From positions 52,762,255-52,826,254 of the forward strand of contig NC_134576.1 of assembly GCF_050947875.1 (NCBI RefSeq): a stretch of 64,000 nucleotides of DNA, written 5' to 3'. Both the position numbers and the translations under genes were made by a program. A model generated the notes under the pieces. The model saw only the letters and a program-made list of their open reading frames with translations. It searched no databases and had not been told where the DNA came from. Shown piece after piece: positions 21,121 through 32,095 of this stretch (positions within the stretch are counted from its first letter, which is position 1; every line of letters starts with the position of its first letter). The stretch comes from Dermacentor variabilis. Lineage: Eukaryota; Arthropoda; Arachnida; Ixodida; Ixodidae.

Positions 21121-22020
21121 CTAGCTGAAGCGACGGAGAGTGGAGGATGCGCGTATTGTTCCCCGACACAAAGTTGATTTAGTCATGCTGTGGCTAGATG
21201 TTGGTGGCGACACTCCCGGAATGTTGCCGCCATAGTCGTACCTTGGTGGCAAACTTGCACTGAAGTTGGCCGTTCTTAACACTGTTTGCGTGAAGGCTTC
21301 GCAGGTGGCTGTGGGCTTCCGTATGAGCGGATGTTGTAAATGTGGCGTTGGTTCCGCGTCCACCGTCTGTGTAGATGCTTCTTGAGTTCTAGCTTCGGTG
21401 GAACGTGCGTGCGAGCTGGTGTTGGAAATTTCAGGCGTGTGTTTCTGTGCTGAAGCTAACTGGGACGCAGGATTTTTTGGTGTTGTAGGTTGCGTCGATT
21501 TGCAAGAGTTCCTGAGCCTGTACTTGATGTTGTTAGCCATTACCATGACGCCACAAAAATTGGCGTGTAGCCCGTCCCGGGCGAGCAGAATGTCGGGGTC
21601 CTGATGTATTTCAGCGTAGTTGATGACATCGACGTTTTTGTGTTGGCTTCCAATGTCAAGAAGAAAATAATTGAGCTTACGTGTCCCTAGTGCGTGAGCT
21701 AGGAGTGTCGCTGATTGTTGAATAAGTGGCCTGTGTTTGTTTGCGATCCTGGGCAGTACTGTTGTCAGGGTGGTTTCTGCGTTTGGTCTGTTGGTGTGCA
21801 AATCGTTTATGAGCGTTTTCATGGCCGCAACTGTTTTGTCACCGGTGTCATGGTTAAGGTCATTAGTCCCGCAGTGAATGACGAAATGTGTGATGTGTTG
21901 TGGTGCTGCAGCAATGAGGTCTCGGGTGGTGTGTGTTGTGGCACCGCTCTTAATGCTAATGTGTGGTGAATGTTGGCCTGAATGAACAATTAGAAGCATA
22001 AGCAGTTTCAATACAGTCAA
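21121..22020 (-). pseudogene. LINE ORF1-like fragment with SGNH esterase signature
   Basis: An open frame of 299 codons without a proper ATG at its 5' end (first codon TTG), so it is 5'-truncated. It contains FVIHCGTNDLNHDTG (the G-x-N-D block) and ARDGLHANFCG (the D-x-x-H catalytic block) of SGNH/GDSL hydrolases; the Ser block would lie upstream and is missing. Esterase domains of this kind occur in ORF1 of CR1/L2-type LINEs. The C-terminal half is Pro/Ser/Thr rich (STQTVDAEP, AFTQTV). It begins about 20-30 bp after the C-terminus of another LINE's RT on the same strand, and no RT follows it. Confidence 0.65.
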
Positions 22021-22039
22021 ACAAACAGGTCAAACAAGG

Positions 22040-23260
22040 TTTTGTTATTAAGGGCCAGAAAGTCCACATTTTCCAAGGTCTAGTTCATTTAGTGTAGTTG
22101 CTAGTGTGCAGTCAAGTCTTTCTTTCCCATAATGGGAGCGCGAGAAGGGAACGTAGTATGGTGGTTGATATCGGAAAGGGTAGGAAATTATACTTTTCCT
22201 GAGATTTGATAATTCTTGGAATAGTTCCGCCCTACCTAATCTGGCGTTTTTATAGTTTCTTAATAATTTGTGTTTGTATATATATGAATTTTCATAATTT
22301 TATGTTTGTGAAAGAGTGGTTCTGTGTGTTCTAAGAACCAGGAGTTTTCTATTTATCTAAGTGTTTTTTTCTGAATAAGGAAGAGTTTCTTTAAGTTCGA
22401 TGCTGTAGCGTTTCCCCATATTAGCAAGCAGTAATGTAAGTGAGAGTTAAAGAGTGCCAAATATAACATCCTTTTAATGCTGATTGGAAAAGTGTGACGG
22501 CTCTGGCTTAATACACCGGCGGCTTTACTTAATTTTGGTAATAAAGTTTTCACATGCTCATTCCAAGACATGTTTTCTGAGAAAATGACACCTAGAATGT
22601 TAACAGACTTTTCTATTTTAATTTTGTATGACCCGAGAGCAATATGGTCGTCTATGTTTTCTAAGGTGCCTGGGGTGCGAAACAAGACACACTTAGTTTT
22701 TGACTCATTAAGAATGAGCCTGTTGTTCAGGCACCAAATCTGTTAGTTGTGACAGAACGCACTTCCCTTTTGTCTTACAATATCAACGTCTTTTCCCTTA
22801 ACGAGTACCGAGCAATCATCGGCATAAATACTATATCTACAATCCTCATATATTTTTACAATATCATTAATATTGAAAAGAACGAGAATTGGTCCCAGTA
22901 TGCTACCCTGTCGAACTGGCAAATTCAAGAGACCGTAGGTCAGATTTATGCTTATTTAGTTCGACGTATTGGTGGCGCGCACTCAAGTAAGGTTTAATAA
23001 GTTGTAGTGTTGTGACACGAAACCCATAATGCTATAACTTATCCAACCATATTGGATGGTTCACTCGATCGAAGGCTTTGCTAAAGTCGGAGAGTATACC
23101 CAATGTCATTACCTTATTCCCAAAATTGTTTAATATTTCTTCCTTCTGAGCTAGAAGTGCTGCCTCAGTGCAGCGTCCCTTTCAGAAACCAAATTGGTAA
23201 TCCGTTAAGAGGTTACATTTTGTAGTAAATTTCTCAGTACGAGAATTATTCCCTTTCACT
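22040..23260 (-). pseudogene. LINE reverse transcriptase, multiply frameshifted
   Basis: Blocks in order: NLLTDYQFGF and KGRCTEAALLAQ, SKAFDRVNH (near 23080), PVRQGSILGPIL (22880-22925), YSIYADDCSVLV (YADD box, about 22810-22845), VNILGVIFSENMSWNEHVK and HLHYCLLIWGNAT (22353-22685), then YVPFSRSHYGKERLD near 22110-22150. The position of the motif-A Asp is kept (DFSKAFD) but stops and frameshifts split the frame at least four times. No RNase H follows. CR1/Jockey-group by motif spelling. Confidence 0.75.
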
Positions 23261-23784
23261 CAGTTTGTTCGTGAGTGGTTGCGTATGTCGATTAGCTTCA
23301 TTGAGAACAATAGAAATGGTGCGCGCCGGTACTCTGGAACGATTTTTATGTGTAGGAACAGTGTCCGGCCGGTAATCATTCAAAATAATTGTTCACTGCT
23401 ACAAAATTAGCTACAATGCTCTTGGCCATTCCCATCAGAGCACATGGAAAGCAGCTTAGTAACGTAACGTTTCGAAGCGGTAATATGACTGGCCCGTTGC
23501 GCACGTCTACATTTAGTCTCAATTTAATTGAGTGTGCTGTTAGCGGCAAGCTAAATATACCGCTAAACAGGTTGAGCTTACCATTGAGGCGAGAATGTGA
23601 GGAGAAGGTGAATACGTCATCGCGGCCTCGGTAATGAAGTTGGACTTTAGAGAACACACAGATGGACCGTCCTATTGTACTTGTGTTGTTTGCGCCTTTA
23701 AATAACGAAATTAGTAAGTGTATCCTGTATGTGCAGCATATTTATTTTTGTGTATTCATAATCTTTTTTGTACTTCATTACGCA

Positions 23785-23985
23785 CGAGCACGAGCTCGTT
23801 GGATCGCATCCCGGCCACGCTGGTCGCATTGATAAGGGGGCGAAATGCAAAAACAACCGTTTACTTAGATTTAGGCGCACGATAAAGAACCCCAGGCGGT
23901 CCAAATTTCTGGAGTCCCCCACTACGGCGTGCCTTATAATCATATCGCCGTTTTGGCTTGCGAAACCGCATAACTTATAAAAATT
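23785..23985 (+). mobile_element. SINE (same family as 15010-15242), head decayed
   Basis: Plus strand: ATCGCATCCCGGCC (box B remnant), gggggcgaaatgcaaaaac, aagaaccccaggcggtcc, then gtcccccactacggcgtgcc and a cgccgttttggc tail. It interrupts the LINE remnant between its endonuclease and RT pieces. Confidence 0.8.
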
Positions 23986-24049
23986 GGTGCAGGTGCTAAT
24001 AAAAGCTTCACATTCTGAGCTGCCGCTATAGCCACTGTGTTAGTGTGAT

Positions 24050-24420
24050 TCTACGATACAGTAGTGCAATTGAAGTTTCCTGTAAGAAAAGTGGGCGCTG
24101 CATGGTACCGTACTTGTAACTTACGCAGAACGTCGTAAAGTGCAGAGGAAAAACCTGGTGGTGCGCTTGGAGGGCGATGGCAGGCACGAAAGATCATGCC
24201 CTTTTGGTTAAGATGGATGCTTTCCCAGGTCAATTATAATGGTGAGAAAACTGGAACATTTAAAGAAGTGAAGTAATCACTCACTGTATTTAACAGGTCG
24301 CCACCTGCACTCGTGCCAATCTGTGATAGTTGTAGTTTTTTCGCAGTGTGAAAGTTCACAGCTTTCTACTTTCGCCGAGAGTGTAGTTTCGCTTAACATA
24401 AGATTGTCAGCTGAGCAGGC
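24050..24420 (-). pseudogene. LINE AP-endonuclease fragment
   Basis: Reads CHRPPSAPPGFSSALYDVL followed by FLTGNFN, i.e. the YRPP and GDFN blocks of CR1/Jockey endonucleases, with the GDFN Asp changed to Asn. Upstream sequence to about 24420 gives weaker matches in shifted frames. Confidence 0.65.
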
Positions 24421-24442
24421 GCATGTGTCCTTCAGGATAGCA

Positions 24443-24634
24443 TGCGACGCAGACAACCGCCCAGCTCGTGGTGCAGAGTAACAGTGCGTTTATTGGGTGC
24501 TGGCGCTCTTATATCTGCAGCCCGGCTGCCAGGCTTGCAGAGCATGGTTGCCAATCTTGAGGACTCTGATTGCCAGATCCGATACATCCTTTTCCTTCTG
24601 ACAGCAGAAAACAAACTAGCAGAATAAAACAGCA
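24443..24634 (-). repeat. Putative 3' LTR of Gypsy A
   Basis: Minus strand starts TGCTGTTTTATTCTGC and ends GTCTGCGTCGCA (TG...CA). It contains ATATAAGAGC and AATAAACGC as TATA and polyadenylation signals. It lies 9 bp after the pol stop. No second LTR remains for comparison at this locus. Confidence 0.6.
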
Positions 24635-24643
24635 CTGATCGAT

Positions 24644-25740
24644 TTAAGCAATTTGCTGAAAGTCCTTTTGATATGCGAGGAGGGTGGGCTGTTTTCTAAC
24701 CCAGATGCTTCGACGAAGCCCAGTGTTGTCTGGCTCGGCATTCGGGGCTACCAGAGGACTTTGTTGCCCAGGCGCAGGGGACCCTTGAGGTGTGTGGACA
24801 CCTGGGGCCTGCGACTCCTGGGGTGCCATGCTGCATGAAAGAGAAGCACAGTCGTTAGCACCGTCTTCCGTACAGGCAGGAATGGTTTGCTGTGGCGGGT
24901 CGAACTCTTCTTTTATTGGGAGCAGATGTTGTCCGTTGCGACGAAGCTGACCCCCGTCTTCCGTACGGACCATGTATGAGTGAGGAGCGACGACTTCTTC
25001 TACGAGGGCCTTTGTGTTCCACCCTGACTTGTCGAGCAGGCTAACGGTGTCATGTTCGCCCAGCGTTTGTAGTGGACGTCTCTGAGGGTGGGATTGGGTG
25101 GGATCTCTGGTGCCCTATGGTCTGCGAAGTCGGGCAGCCTTCCTGTTATCCTCCTGCCCATTAGTAGCTCGCATGAGGCTTTTCCGCCTTCGAGTGGTGC
25201 TGTCCTGTAATTGAGCAGACCAATCCAAAAGCCTTCATTCGCAATGCAGCCTTCTTGAGCAGTGGTTTCACCACGTTCACTCATTTCTCCTCCAAACCGT
25301 TTGAGCGTGCGAAACCGGGGCTGGAAACAACGTGAGTGAATTCACACCTTTGCAGAAGCACGAAATATCTGCGATGAAAACAGTGATCCACCATCCATGC
25401 ACACTTCAAGCGCGATGCCGTCACGTGCAGATATCATGGTCTGCTTTTCCGTTACACAGTGGCTGGTAGTCTGAGGAAGAAGCTGTACTTCGGGGTATTT
25501 CGATTGAGCATCGTAGACTGCAAGGTAGTTCTTTCCGTCATGCTCGAACATGTCCACACCGACCCTAGCCCACGGTAATGCGGGCAATCTCTCTGCATTA
25601 TCGGTTCACCTGGCTGCCTACACACAACTTTAGCTCGGCAACGCTGCCAGTGTGAGCATTCGAGTGATAGATCAAGCGGGAGCTGTGTTTGAGGTCTGGC
25701 AACAATCGCACCCCAACAGCTGAGAGCATGGCGCATGGCT
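24644..25740 (-). pseudogene. Gypsy A pol C-terminus: integrase, frameshifted
   Basis: PALPWARVGVDMFEHDGKNY and YDAQSKYPEVQLL mark the DDE core start (25342-25600); IGLLNYRTAPLEGG and ELLMGRRITGRLPDF (25000-25284) mark the region after the core. A basic/proline-rich tail ends QKDFQQIA at 24644. The canonical second Asp block is poorly preserved (VCMDGGSLFSS). At least three frames are used. Confidence 0.75.
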
Positions 25741-26511
25741 GAGAACCAAGAAAATTTGCGCCGGCATTTGTTCGCTGCTCTTTGTTTCCCAGTGCTTCAT
25801 TGGTGGTTCACGTTGCGGTTGTTAATCGCGGTTATTATGGGTGATTTTGTCCACGTGAGTATGGTGACCGAGCAGGATTGACTTCGAAGGAGGCCACAGA
25901 TGGAACGGCCGATGGGCAGCTTTGTTTACTTTTACCTTCAAGATTCAAGACCGATTGGTGCTGAAAGTTGGCTGAAAGGAACAAGAGCACATAAAATACG
26001 CGTGAGTGAAACATTTTTGCATAGAAGCACATTACGTTGGTGCGGTTTTCGCGAGGTTGCTGCGGCGCTGTCGATAAAACGTTTCCAATGTGCTCAATCA
26101 TGACTGTTGTTCATTGCGGGCATCAGCACCTGAAGCAAATTTGAGGCAGCATAAGCTTGTGCAATACATTTTTTATACTAATCGGAGCTTGTGGGAGATT
26201 CGGCACTACAGTCTGTTAGTAGTTTCGCTTTTTTAATAAGAAATGCAGAATGCACGAATCTTCGCCTATGTCCAACGATCATTCCAATAACGCGTATGAA
26301 ATCTTTCGAGGAGAAGCCGTTATATTATACTTGTAGCAGAATGCATATGGTTGTGTGCGTAGCACGGCAGGTTGAAGAAAAGTGTTTTTGAGTCGTGTAC
26401 TTTGTTTTACAACCATGGTTAGTAGGCTTGTTCAAATTGTAGCACACATAGTCAATGAACCAGCACTGGTGCCTGCATTTACCCGTACAAAATGACTGTT
26501 GATTAACCATT
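25741..26511. other. No recognisable feature
   Basis: Short ORFs only, without known motifs. No repeat family was recognised. Confidence 0.4.
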
Positions 26512-26810
26512 GATATATTTATTTTTTATTTTATTTTCAAATACTGTTGGCCGTCTTGGCCGTAACAGGGTGGGTACAGCAAGTTTGGACATAGCGTAAA
26601 ATGTAAACACTTTACAAACGTAAATAGGACATGAAGCAATGAATGTTGGAAACACAGTGCAATACAAATAACGAAATACAATAGTTTGGCTAAGAAATAC
26701 ATGTTTCTAACATTGTGACAGTGATATTGGAAGCAGCATAAAAGAAATACTATTGTATTTATTTCTAGAATAGTGTGACAATGTTTGCACGGCACTACTA
26801 AGATTCAACT

Positions 26811-28600
26811 TCATAAAAGGTTTTTAACGCGTTCCTCAAAAATTTTAAGGCTACTCGACTGCAAAACAGACGCCGGCAAACTGTTCCATTCCTTAATCGT
26901 TCGCGGAAAAAAATGAATAAGCGTACATGTCCAGATATGCTCTTGGTATTGAGAACATGCAATGATTGCTTGACCTGACGTTTCTAGCCTTCCTGAGAGC
27001 AAGATAGGGTGTGGTATGAATATTAAAGTGGCTTTTTGATAACAAAAAAAGAAATTTAAGTCTAGCCAACTTTCGGCGTTGAGCCAGTGGAGGCAAATCA
27101 AGCAACCGAAGCATTTCGGAAACAGAGTCAGTACGATAATACCGGGAAAGAATGAACCTTGCAGATTTTCGCTGTATCTTCTCAATGCGGTTTATTAATC
27201 CTGATTGAAACGGATCCCAAATGACACTGGCATACTCTAACATTTGTCTAATGTAAGTTAAATATGCAAGTAGTTTGATGGGTGTCGTTGCTAGCTTTAA
27301 TTTTCGGCGAAGGAACCATAACTTTTTTTCTGCAGCTCCACAAATTCTGTCTATGTGTCTATGTGATTTCCAACTTAAGTCTTTCGAAATTGTTAAACCT
27401 AGGTATTTTATCGTTTCAGCTTCGGTTAGAATTGTTGAGTTCATCTCATAATTACACTCAATAACATGCTTTGTCTTGTTTGCAACTCTGAGCATGACTG
27501 ATTTAGATTCGTTAATTTTCATTTTACTTGCTGCGGCCCACACTTCTATAGCTTTAAGGGCTTGACTAAGTGACGCCTGATCGTTTTGGTTATTGATTTC
27601 ATGATATAATAAACAATCGTCTGCAAATAACCGGATGGTTATGTCGTTACTTATGTTATGAGCAATATCATTTATGTAAACTAGAAAAAGAAGTGGTCCT
27701 AAAACGGATCCCTGTGGAACGCCTGAGGTTATCTTTAATTGGTTAGATTTGTTACCATTTATTTCAACGTATTGTGTTCGATCTGCAAGATATGAGCGGA
27801 TCCACATAACAACATCATAATTTATATTCATTTCCATCAGCTTTTTCATTAATTCATTATGTACGACCAGATCGAAAGCCTTCGAGTAATCTAAAAATAT
27901 AGCGTCGACCTGCTTTCTATTGTTCAAGGAAGCTGAAAAATCGTTGGTCGTTTCTATCAACGGTGTGACAGTCGAAAGGTGCTGTCGAAATCCGTGCTGG
28001 TTGGGAAAAAAAGCTTTCTTGTCTTCAAGGTAGGTGTAGATTTACTTTGAAACTATGCGTTTCAAGTAGCTTGCAGCATACACACGTGAGTGAAATTGGC
28101 CGATAGTTTCCAATATGTTGCCTTTCACCAGACTTGTGAACCGGAACCACTTTTGCGATCAGCCAGTCATCTGGGACCCGTTTTTGTTTCAGCGAAGAAT
28201 TATAAATGATCTCTGGATAGTGAGCTGCCCATTCCGCATATCTGCGCAGAAAGACATTTGGTATGCCGTCTAGACCTACAGATTTCTTGTTAATTTTAAG
28301 CAAAAGAGCTACAATGCCTTCATGCGAAACCTGAATATTAGGCATTGGTGATGTGTACGGGGTTTCTAGAGAGAGGGGAGAAAGACCATCTGCAGAAATG
28401 TCAGTAAAGACAGATTGAAAAAAAATCATTAAAACATACTGCCATACGCGAGTTGTCCGACACAAGTTCGCCATTAGCGACAATGACACTTGGACCTTCG
28501 TTATTATGCGACAAATGGCGCCAAAAACTGTGTGGATCGCGCTTCATAAAAATATTTAATGTCACGTCATAGTAATTCGTTTTAGCAGCAGCCATATTTG
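26811..28600 (-). pseudogene. CR1-group LINE ORF2, RT part
   Basis: N-terminal part at 28025-28595: KKSVGLDGIPNVFL, VPVHKSGERQHIGNYRPISL. A frame change near 28030 leads to PNQHGFRQHLS, then FLDYSKAFDLVVH, SGVPQGSVLGPLLFLVYIND, RLFADDCLLYHEI (FADD box), TIKYLGLTISKDLSWKSH and LEYASVIWDP (26893-27960). The last segment, FPRTIKEWNSLPASVL to KNLL, is in another frame (26811-27185). Catalytic Asp residues appear intact. At least two frameshifts disable it. Confidence 0.85.
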
Positions 28601-28615
28601 TGCGAAATATAGAGC

Positions 28616-29590
28616 TTAGCGCCGAAATTTTATTAGATCTTTTTTGGACTTCTGTCTCTCACGGTTAATTTTCCGCGTTAAATGTATAATTTCGCGGGTT
28701 ATCCACTGGTTCCGTTTGTTTATTTTCTTCTTCCGAGTTGGCACGAATCTGTTTATGTAGTAAAAAACGATATCTTTAAACGCAATCCACATCGCATTGG
28801 CGTCATCCGTCGAAGTGAATTCATCAAAACTCAGCGGAAGATGATGAATAATGCTTGTGTCATCGGCTCTATCGAAGCACAGAACATGCGTAGTACTACC
28901 AGCCTTCCGGTATACAGCGGTAGACTTTATCTCCACATAAACTAGCTTATGATCCGAGAGGCCGGTTTCAACCGATGCGTCGTAGTCTTCAAATCGCCCG
29001 TCTAGGCGCACCAAGTCCAATACAGATCTTGATTTCCCAACTACGCGTGTGCATTCATGAACCACCTGCTGTAAATCTTTACAGGAAGCTATTTCTAGAG
29101 GTAGTTCATAATGGGCATCTTCGCGAGGCTGAACGCTAAGTGTGGACCAATCAATCCCTGGCAAGTTGAAATCCCCAGCAATGATTATGCGAGGGCTGCG
29201 CCTTTTAAAGCTTTCTAAGTAAAGCTGCATATCTTCAAGATAGGAAATGGGCGATTTAGGCGGTCTATAAACACTTCCAAGAATTATCCTTGTTTTATCT
29301 AGCTTAATTTCACACCAGATGCTTTCATGCGTTGGAATGCCAGTAATTTGCACACAGTCAATATCGGCCTTGAATACAATAGCAACTCCGCCCCCACGAG
29401 CATCGCGGTCTCTTCGCATGATTTTATAATTAGGTGGTACAAGCTCTTGGTGTTCTATTTCGGGCCGCAGCCACGTTTCGGTGAGCACATGAGGATCCTA
29501 ATTAACCGGTATGTATTCTAAGTTTCCAATTTTGTTTACTAAACTTCTAGCGTTCAAATTGATCAAGCGGAAGGCATTCGAATCACATTT
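28616..29590 (-). pseudogene. CR1-group LINE ORF2, AP-endonuclease part
   Basis: Starts around INLNARSLVNKIGNLE at about 29570, is hit by an in-frame TAG at 29498-29500, and is then open for 290 codons: LTETWLRPE (catalytic Glu), RDARGGGVAIVF, GSVYRPPKSP, IIAGDFNLPGIDW, SRSVLDLV and GLSDHKLVYVE (final His). All expected catalytic blocks are present. The basic region at its end (NRERQKSKKDLIKFRR) links to the RT. Confidence 0.85.
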
Positions 29591-29610
29591 TTTTGTTGCG
29601 TCAGTCACCC

Positions 29611-30340
29611 CTACCAGCAGTAGGGCCGTCTGTTAGGATACCGAACCTTCACACGGCTGCGCCTTGATTGATCCCACGCGTACACGTCGGAGTCCACACG
29701 TAGTTTGTCGTAATTCAAGCGCACACGATGCCCGTCCTCCCTTTCTTGTTTCGCGGAATCCCAGAGCATTTTACGCTTCGCCAGCGTTTCTTTTGAAAAA
29801 TCATCAGAAATGGAGACGCCGCTGCCCTTCAGCTTTCTGCATTGTTTGTAAATTTTGGTTTTTTCCCTATAGTCATACAACCTGACAATTACAGGTCGAG
29901 GCCGGGCGCTCTTTTTTCCGATCCGACGTATTCGTTCCACGGTACTCAAGTTGACGCCAAGTTTTTCTTCGAATACAGCTACTAACACTTTCGCGCCAAG
30001 GTCAGTTAAGGATTCCTTCTCGCCTTCTGCTATTCCAAATAACGCTAGGTTATTCCGCCTACTTCTATCCTCAAAGCTGTCCATTCTTTCCTGCTGCTGC
30101 CGAAGTGTACTCTCTAACTGTTTTATACAATTGAGCAATTGTACTCGCCTGTTCTTTAAATATTTTAAGGCTGTTTTCAACCACCTTCAGTCGCTTGCTC
30201 ATGCTCTCTAAATCTGATTGTATTGCCTTTTGGCCATCGCACAATTCCTTTAGCATCACCTTCGTTTCTGGCCCAGGGTTCATTTCTACGTCGCCAGACA
30301 GCAACAGACATAAAGATGCAAAACCGGAAAAAAATCACTT
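29611..30340 (-). pseudogene. CR1-group LINE ORF1: 2A-like N-terminus, coiled coil, RRM-like domain
   Basis: The first frame begins right after a TGA at about 30336, with no ATG, and reads a hydrophobic run (FASLCLLLSG) straight into DVEMNPGP (30269-30292). A Lys/Glu-rich coiled coil follows. Near 30150 the frame shifts by one to continue the coil (QLESTLRQQQERMDSFEDRS), then RRNNLALFGIAE, PRPVIVRLYDYREK and GVSISDDFSKETLAKRK, the usual nucleic-acid-binding domain of LINE ORF1 proteins. It ends near the endonuclease start. The start codon may have been lost by 5' truncation or mutation. Confidence 0.8.
30269..30292 (-). other. 2A-like translational recoding motif (DVEMNPGP)
   Basis: Matches the D-V/I-E-x-N-P-G-P consensus exactly. 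In 2A sequences the ribosome skips the final Gly-Pro bond, releasing the upstream peptide. Here the upstream peptide would be a short hydrophobic stretch, like the 2A/signal arrangement described for some non-LTR elements in other invertebrates. Confidence 0.8.
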
Positions 30341-30397
30341 CAGCACAACAGCAAAGCCATTATCATTCTTGTAGCCATAAAAATTGTAATAACTAAC

Positions 30398-30712
30398 CTG
30401 TTCAAGCGACAGAAGGCGGTTAGACGACATTGCATACGCTGTGCCGCCGTGCCCACTGAAGCTGTAGGTTGACAGTGGCCGATTTATAGTGTCGGACGTG
30501 ATTCCCGTATCTTGCCGTTGGTCTCCGTGTCCGAGAGTAACGTTGATAGCGTGGTCAATTTGAATGCCGGTACGGTCCAAAGACCGTACGCACTGCTTCC
30601 ACGCATGCAGCTGGTATGATGCGGCGATCAGCATCACCTGTTCAAGCAACAGAAGGCGGTTAGACGACATTGCATACGCTGTGCCGTCGTGCCCATATTG
30701 TGGGGCAGTTGT
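30398..30712 (-). repeat. Duplicated segment beyond LINE 5' end (about 241-bp period)
   Basis: gttcaagcgacagaaggcgg at 30399 recurs as gttcaagcaacagaaggcgg at 30640, and similarity continues for about 60 bp through tgccg(c/t)cgtgccca. That gives about 1.3 tandem units. Lying just upstream of the LINE ORF1, it could be a monomer-type 5' UTR promoter, which is an inference. It also holds a short hairpin at 30573-30592 (gtacggtc/gaccgtac). Confidence 0.6.
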
Positions 30713-30830
30713 TGAAACAACGGACTTCAACAAATTTTCAAGAGCAATTGAGTTCACTCAACCCTTGCACAACAATATTACCGTTGAGTGTCCTCAATAA
30801 ACAACTTATTGCGTAATTTGTGTTGATTTT
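30713..30830. repeat. CAA/TTG-rich degenerate repeat
   Basis: Dense ttcaac, actcaaccc and tcctcaataaa motifs. A longer stretch with the same style and shared words (cactcaaccc, tcctcaataaa, attcaagag) is at 34445-34865. Class unknown. Confidence 0.45.
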
Positions 30831-31004
30831 TCTTGTTGTTTTTTTGTTGTGTAGTAGCTGAATCCAGTATACAATAATTAGGACTCGCATATGAAGAGAC
30901 TCGAAACATTTATTGCGATGAGTTCCGACCTCATTCCTGTAACTTTGCGGCAGGTGGGTTCTTCTTTAGCCTCGCTTTCATTAATAGAAAATAATGTGTG
31001 ACCG

Positions 31005-31080
31005 ATGGGGTGGAATCAAACGTCGGCCGTCAAGCACGGTACTATAACCAATAGGCCACGAGCGCGCGCATACTTCTCTC
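31005..31080 (-). mobile_element. tRNA-like SINE head
   Basis: Minus strand: CTCGTGGCCTATTGGTTATAG (box A-like), then GACGTTTGATTCCACC (box B-like), followed by a TCACACATTATTTTCTATTAA 3' part typical of tick SINE heads. No full tRNA fold is convincing, so it is not called as a tRNA gene. Confidence 0.55.
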
Positions 31081-31636
31081 ATTCGAAAGCCAGTAAGCTC
31101 TGAAATGCTTGGTGCGTGCGCTGCGTGCCACTTCCTGGTGCTGTCGCTACAGCTGGCGCGTTGAAGCGTATCTTTAGGTCATTCCTTCTGCTGGACGTCT
31201 ACCCAAAGATTCGATACCTGTTTAGTATCGGCTATGCACTGTCGCGTAGTCTTTGGTTCTGCGAGAGAGCCGGCAATATTTTTCCCCGCTGTGAAACATC
31301 GCTGCGCGTGTTTTAGCCAACATTTACCGTAGCAACCCATTTCTTCCTTTTCTCGACGGCACTCGTAAAGAGTCGCAAGTTTTTGCTTGCCAGTATAATG
31401 TGTATTTCTATTTCATGCGTAGTTATGTGCAGTGTGTGGCAGATTCTTAATCCGCGTAATCTCATTTTCTGTCCACATTCCCTTCTCACAGGTTACGCAT
31501 GCAGCAAATTCCCAGGTGCTAAAAAAGTGTTCTACGCCAAAAGCACCTTGGCGTCGTGCAAGAGACAACCGTTGATATGTGGCTGATTCACTAGCAAGCT
31601 CGCATCTCTGTTGCCACTCTCCATCAAGTGGGATTT
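31081..31636. other. No recognisable feature
   Basis: Short ORFs without known motifs. Confidence 0.35.
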
Positions 31637-32095
31637 TCAACTATTTTTTGTGCTGCTCTGCGGTGTACTAGCTGCCGCGTGGACGCTGTGAAGGCTTACT
31701 GTCGATTTGCTCTGGCGTTTAGTAGTAAAGGATGGGCTACCTTTTGAGGGGAGGCATTTACTTTTGTTTGTGAGAATGTTTACCAGCCTAACCAAGTGAT
31801 ACCTGCGTACTGTAAACAGCAGCACGAATAGAGGCGGACGACGGACGACAAAATAGGCAGGAGCACACACGAGCGCAAGCTCTACTGAAAGTTTACTTTT
31901 GATGACGGAGGTATTAAACACACTGGTCAACTTGACAAAGGTAAAAATCCGTGCGTGCGTGGCAGAAACAGCCACGTGCGACAAGAAAAAAATATGAAAA
32001 AGCCATGTCATGTAGAATAAACGTGCGTGAAAAACGAGAACTATCGAACAAATCTTTCGAAAAAGCGAAATATTTGTCCGATAAGTGATACTACC
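31637..32095 (-). repeat. Unclassified dispersed repeat, minus-strand copy
   Basis: On the minus strand the order GACCAGTGTGTTTAA, GTAGAGCTTGCGCTCGTGTG and CGTCCGCCTCTATTCGTG matches in the same order the plus-strand segment at 32400-32640 (gccagtgtgtttaa, ttgagttagcgtttatgtgtg, tctcgtctctgttttggtgg). The 162-codon ORF across it is low complexity in its C-terminal half and matches no family I know. It is probably part of a transposable element UTR. Confidence 0.5.

Larger units (their letters stand above)
22040..24420 (-). mobile_element. CR1/Jockey-group LINE remnant (endonuclease and RT pieces)
   Basis: Endonuclease piece at 24050-24420 and RT pieces at 22040-23260 lie in the correct order on the minus strand. 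They are separated by an unassigned stretch and a SINE (23785-23985), so one decayed element is the simplest reading. It abuts a Gypsy LTR at 24443. Confidence 0.6.
24443..25740 (-). mobile_element. Gypsy-type LTR retrotransposon A, 3' end (integrase and LTR)
   Basis: Minus strand: integrase core, integrase C-terminus, then an LTR-like end. Only the 3' portion is present. The LTR end resembles sequence at 46526-46562, next to a Gypsy gag, so both may be the same family. Confidence 0.75.
26512..30345 (-). mobile_element. CR1-group LINE with 2A-like ORF1 start, nearly complete
   Basis: Minus-strand order: ORF1 (2A-like motif, coiled coil, RRM-like), ORF2 endonuclease, linker, RT and an A-rich 3' tail (AATAAAATAAAAAATAAAT near 26515-26540). 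Spelling of the endonuclease and RT blocks is CR1/L2-like, with no RNase H. It carries nonsense and frameshift changes but no large deletion. Sequence beyond the 5' end (30398-30712) is partly duplicated. Confidence 0.85.
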
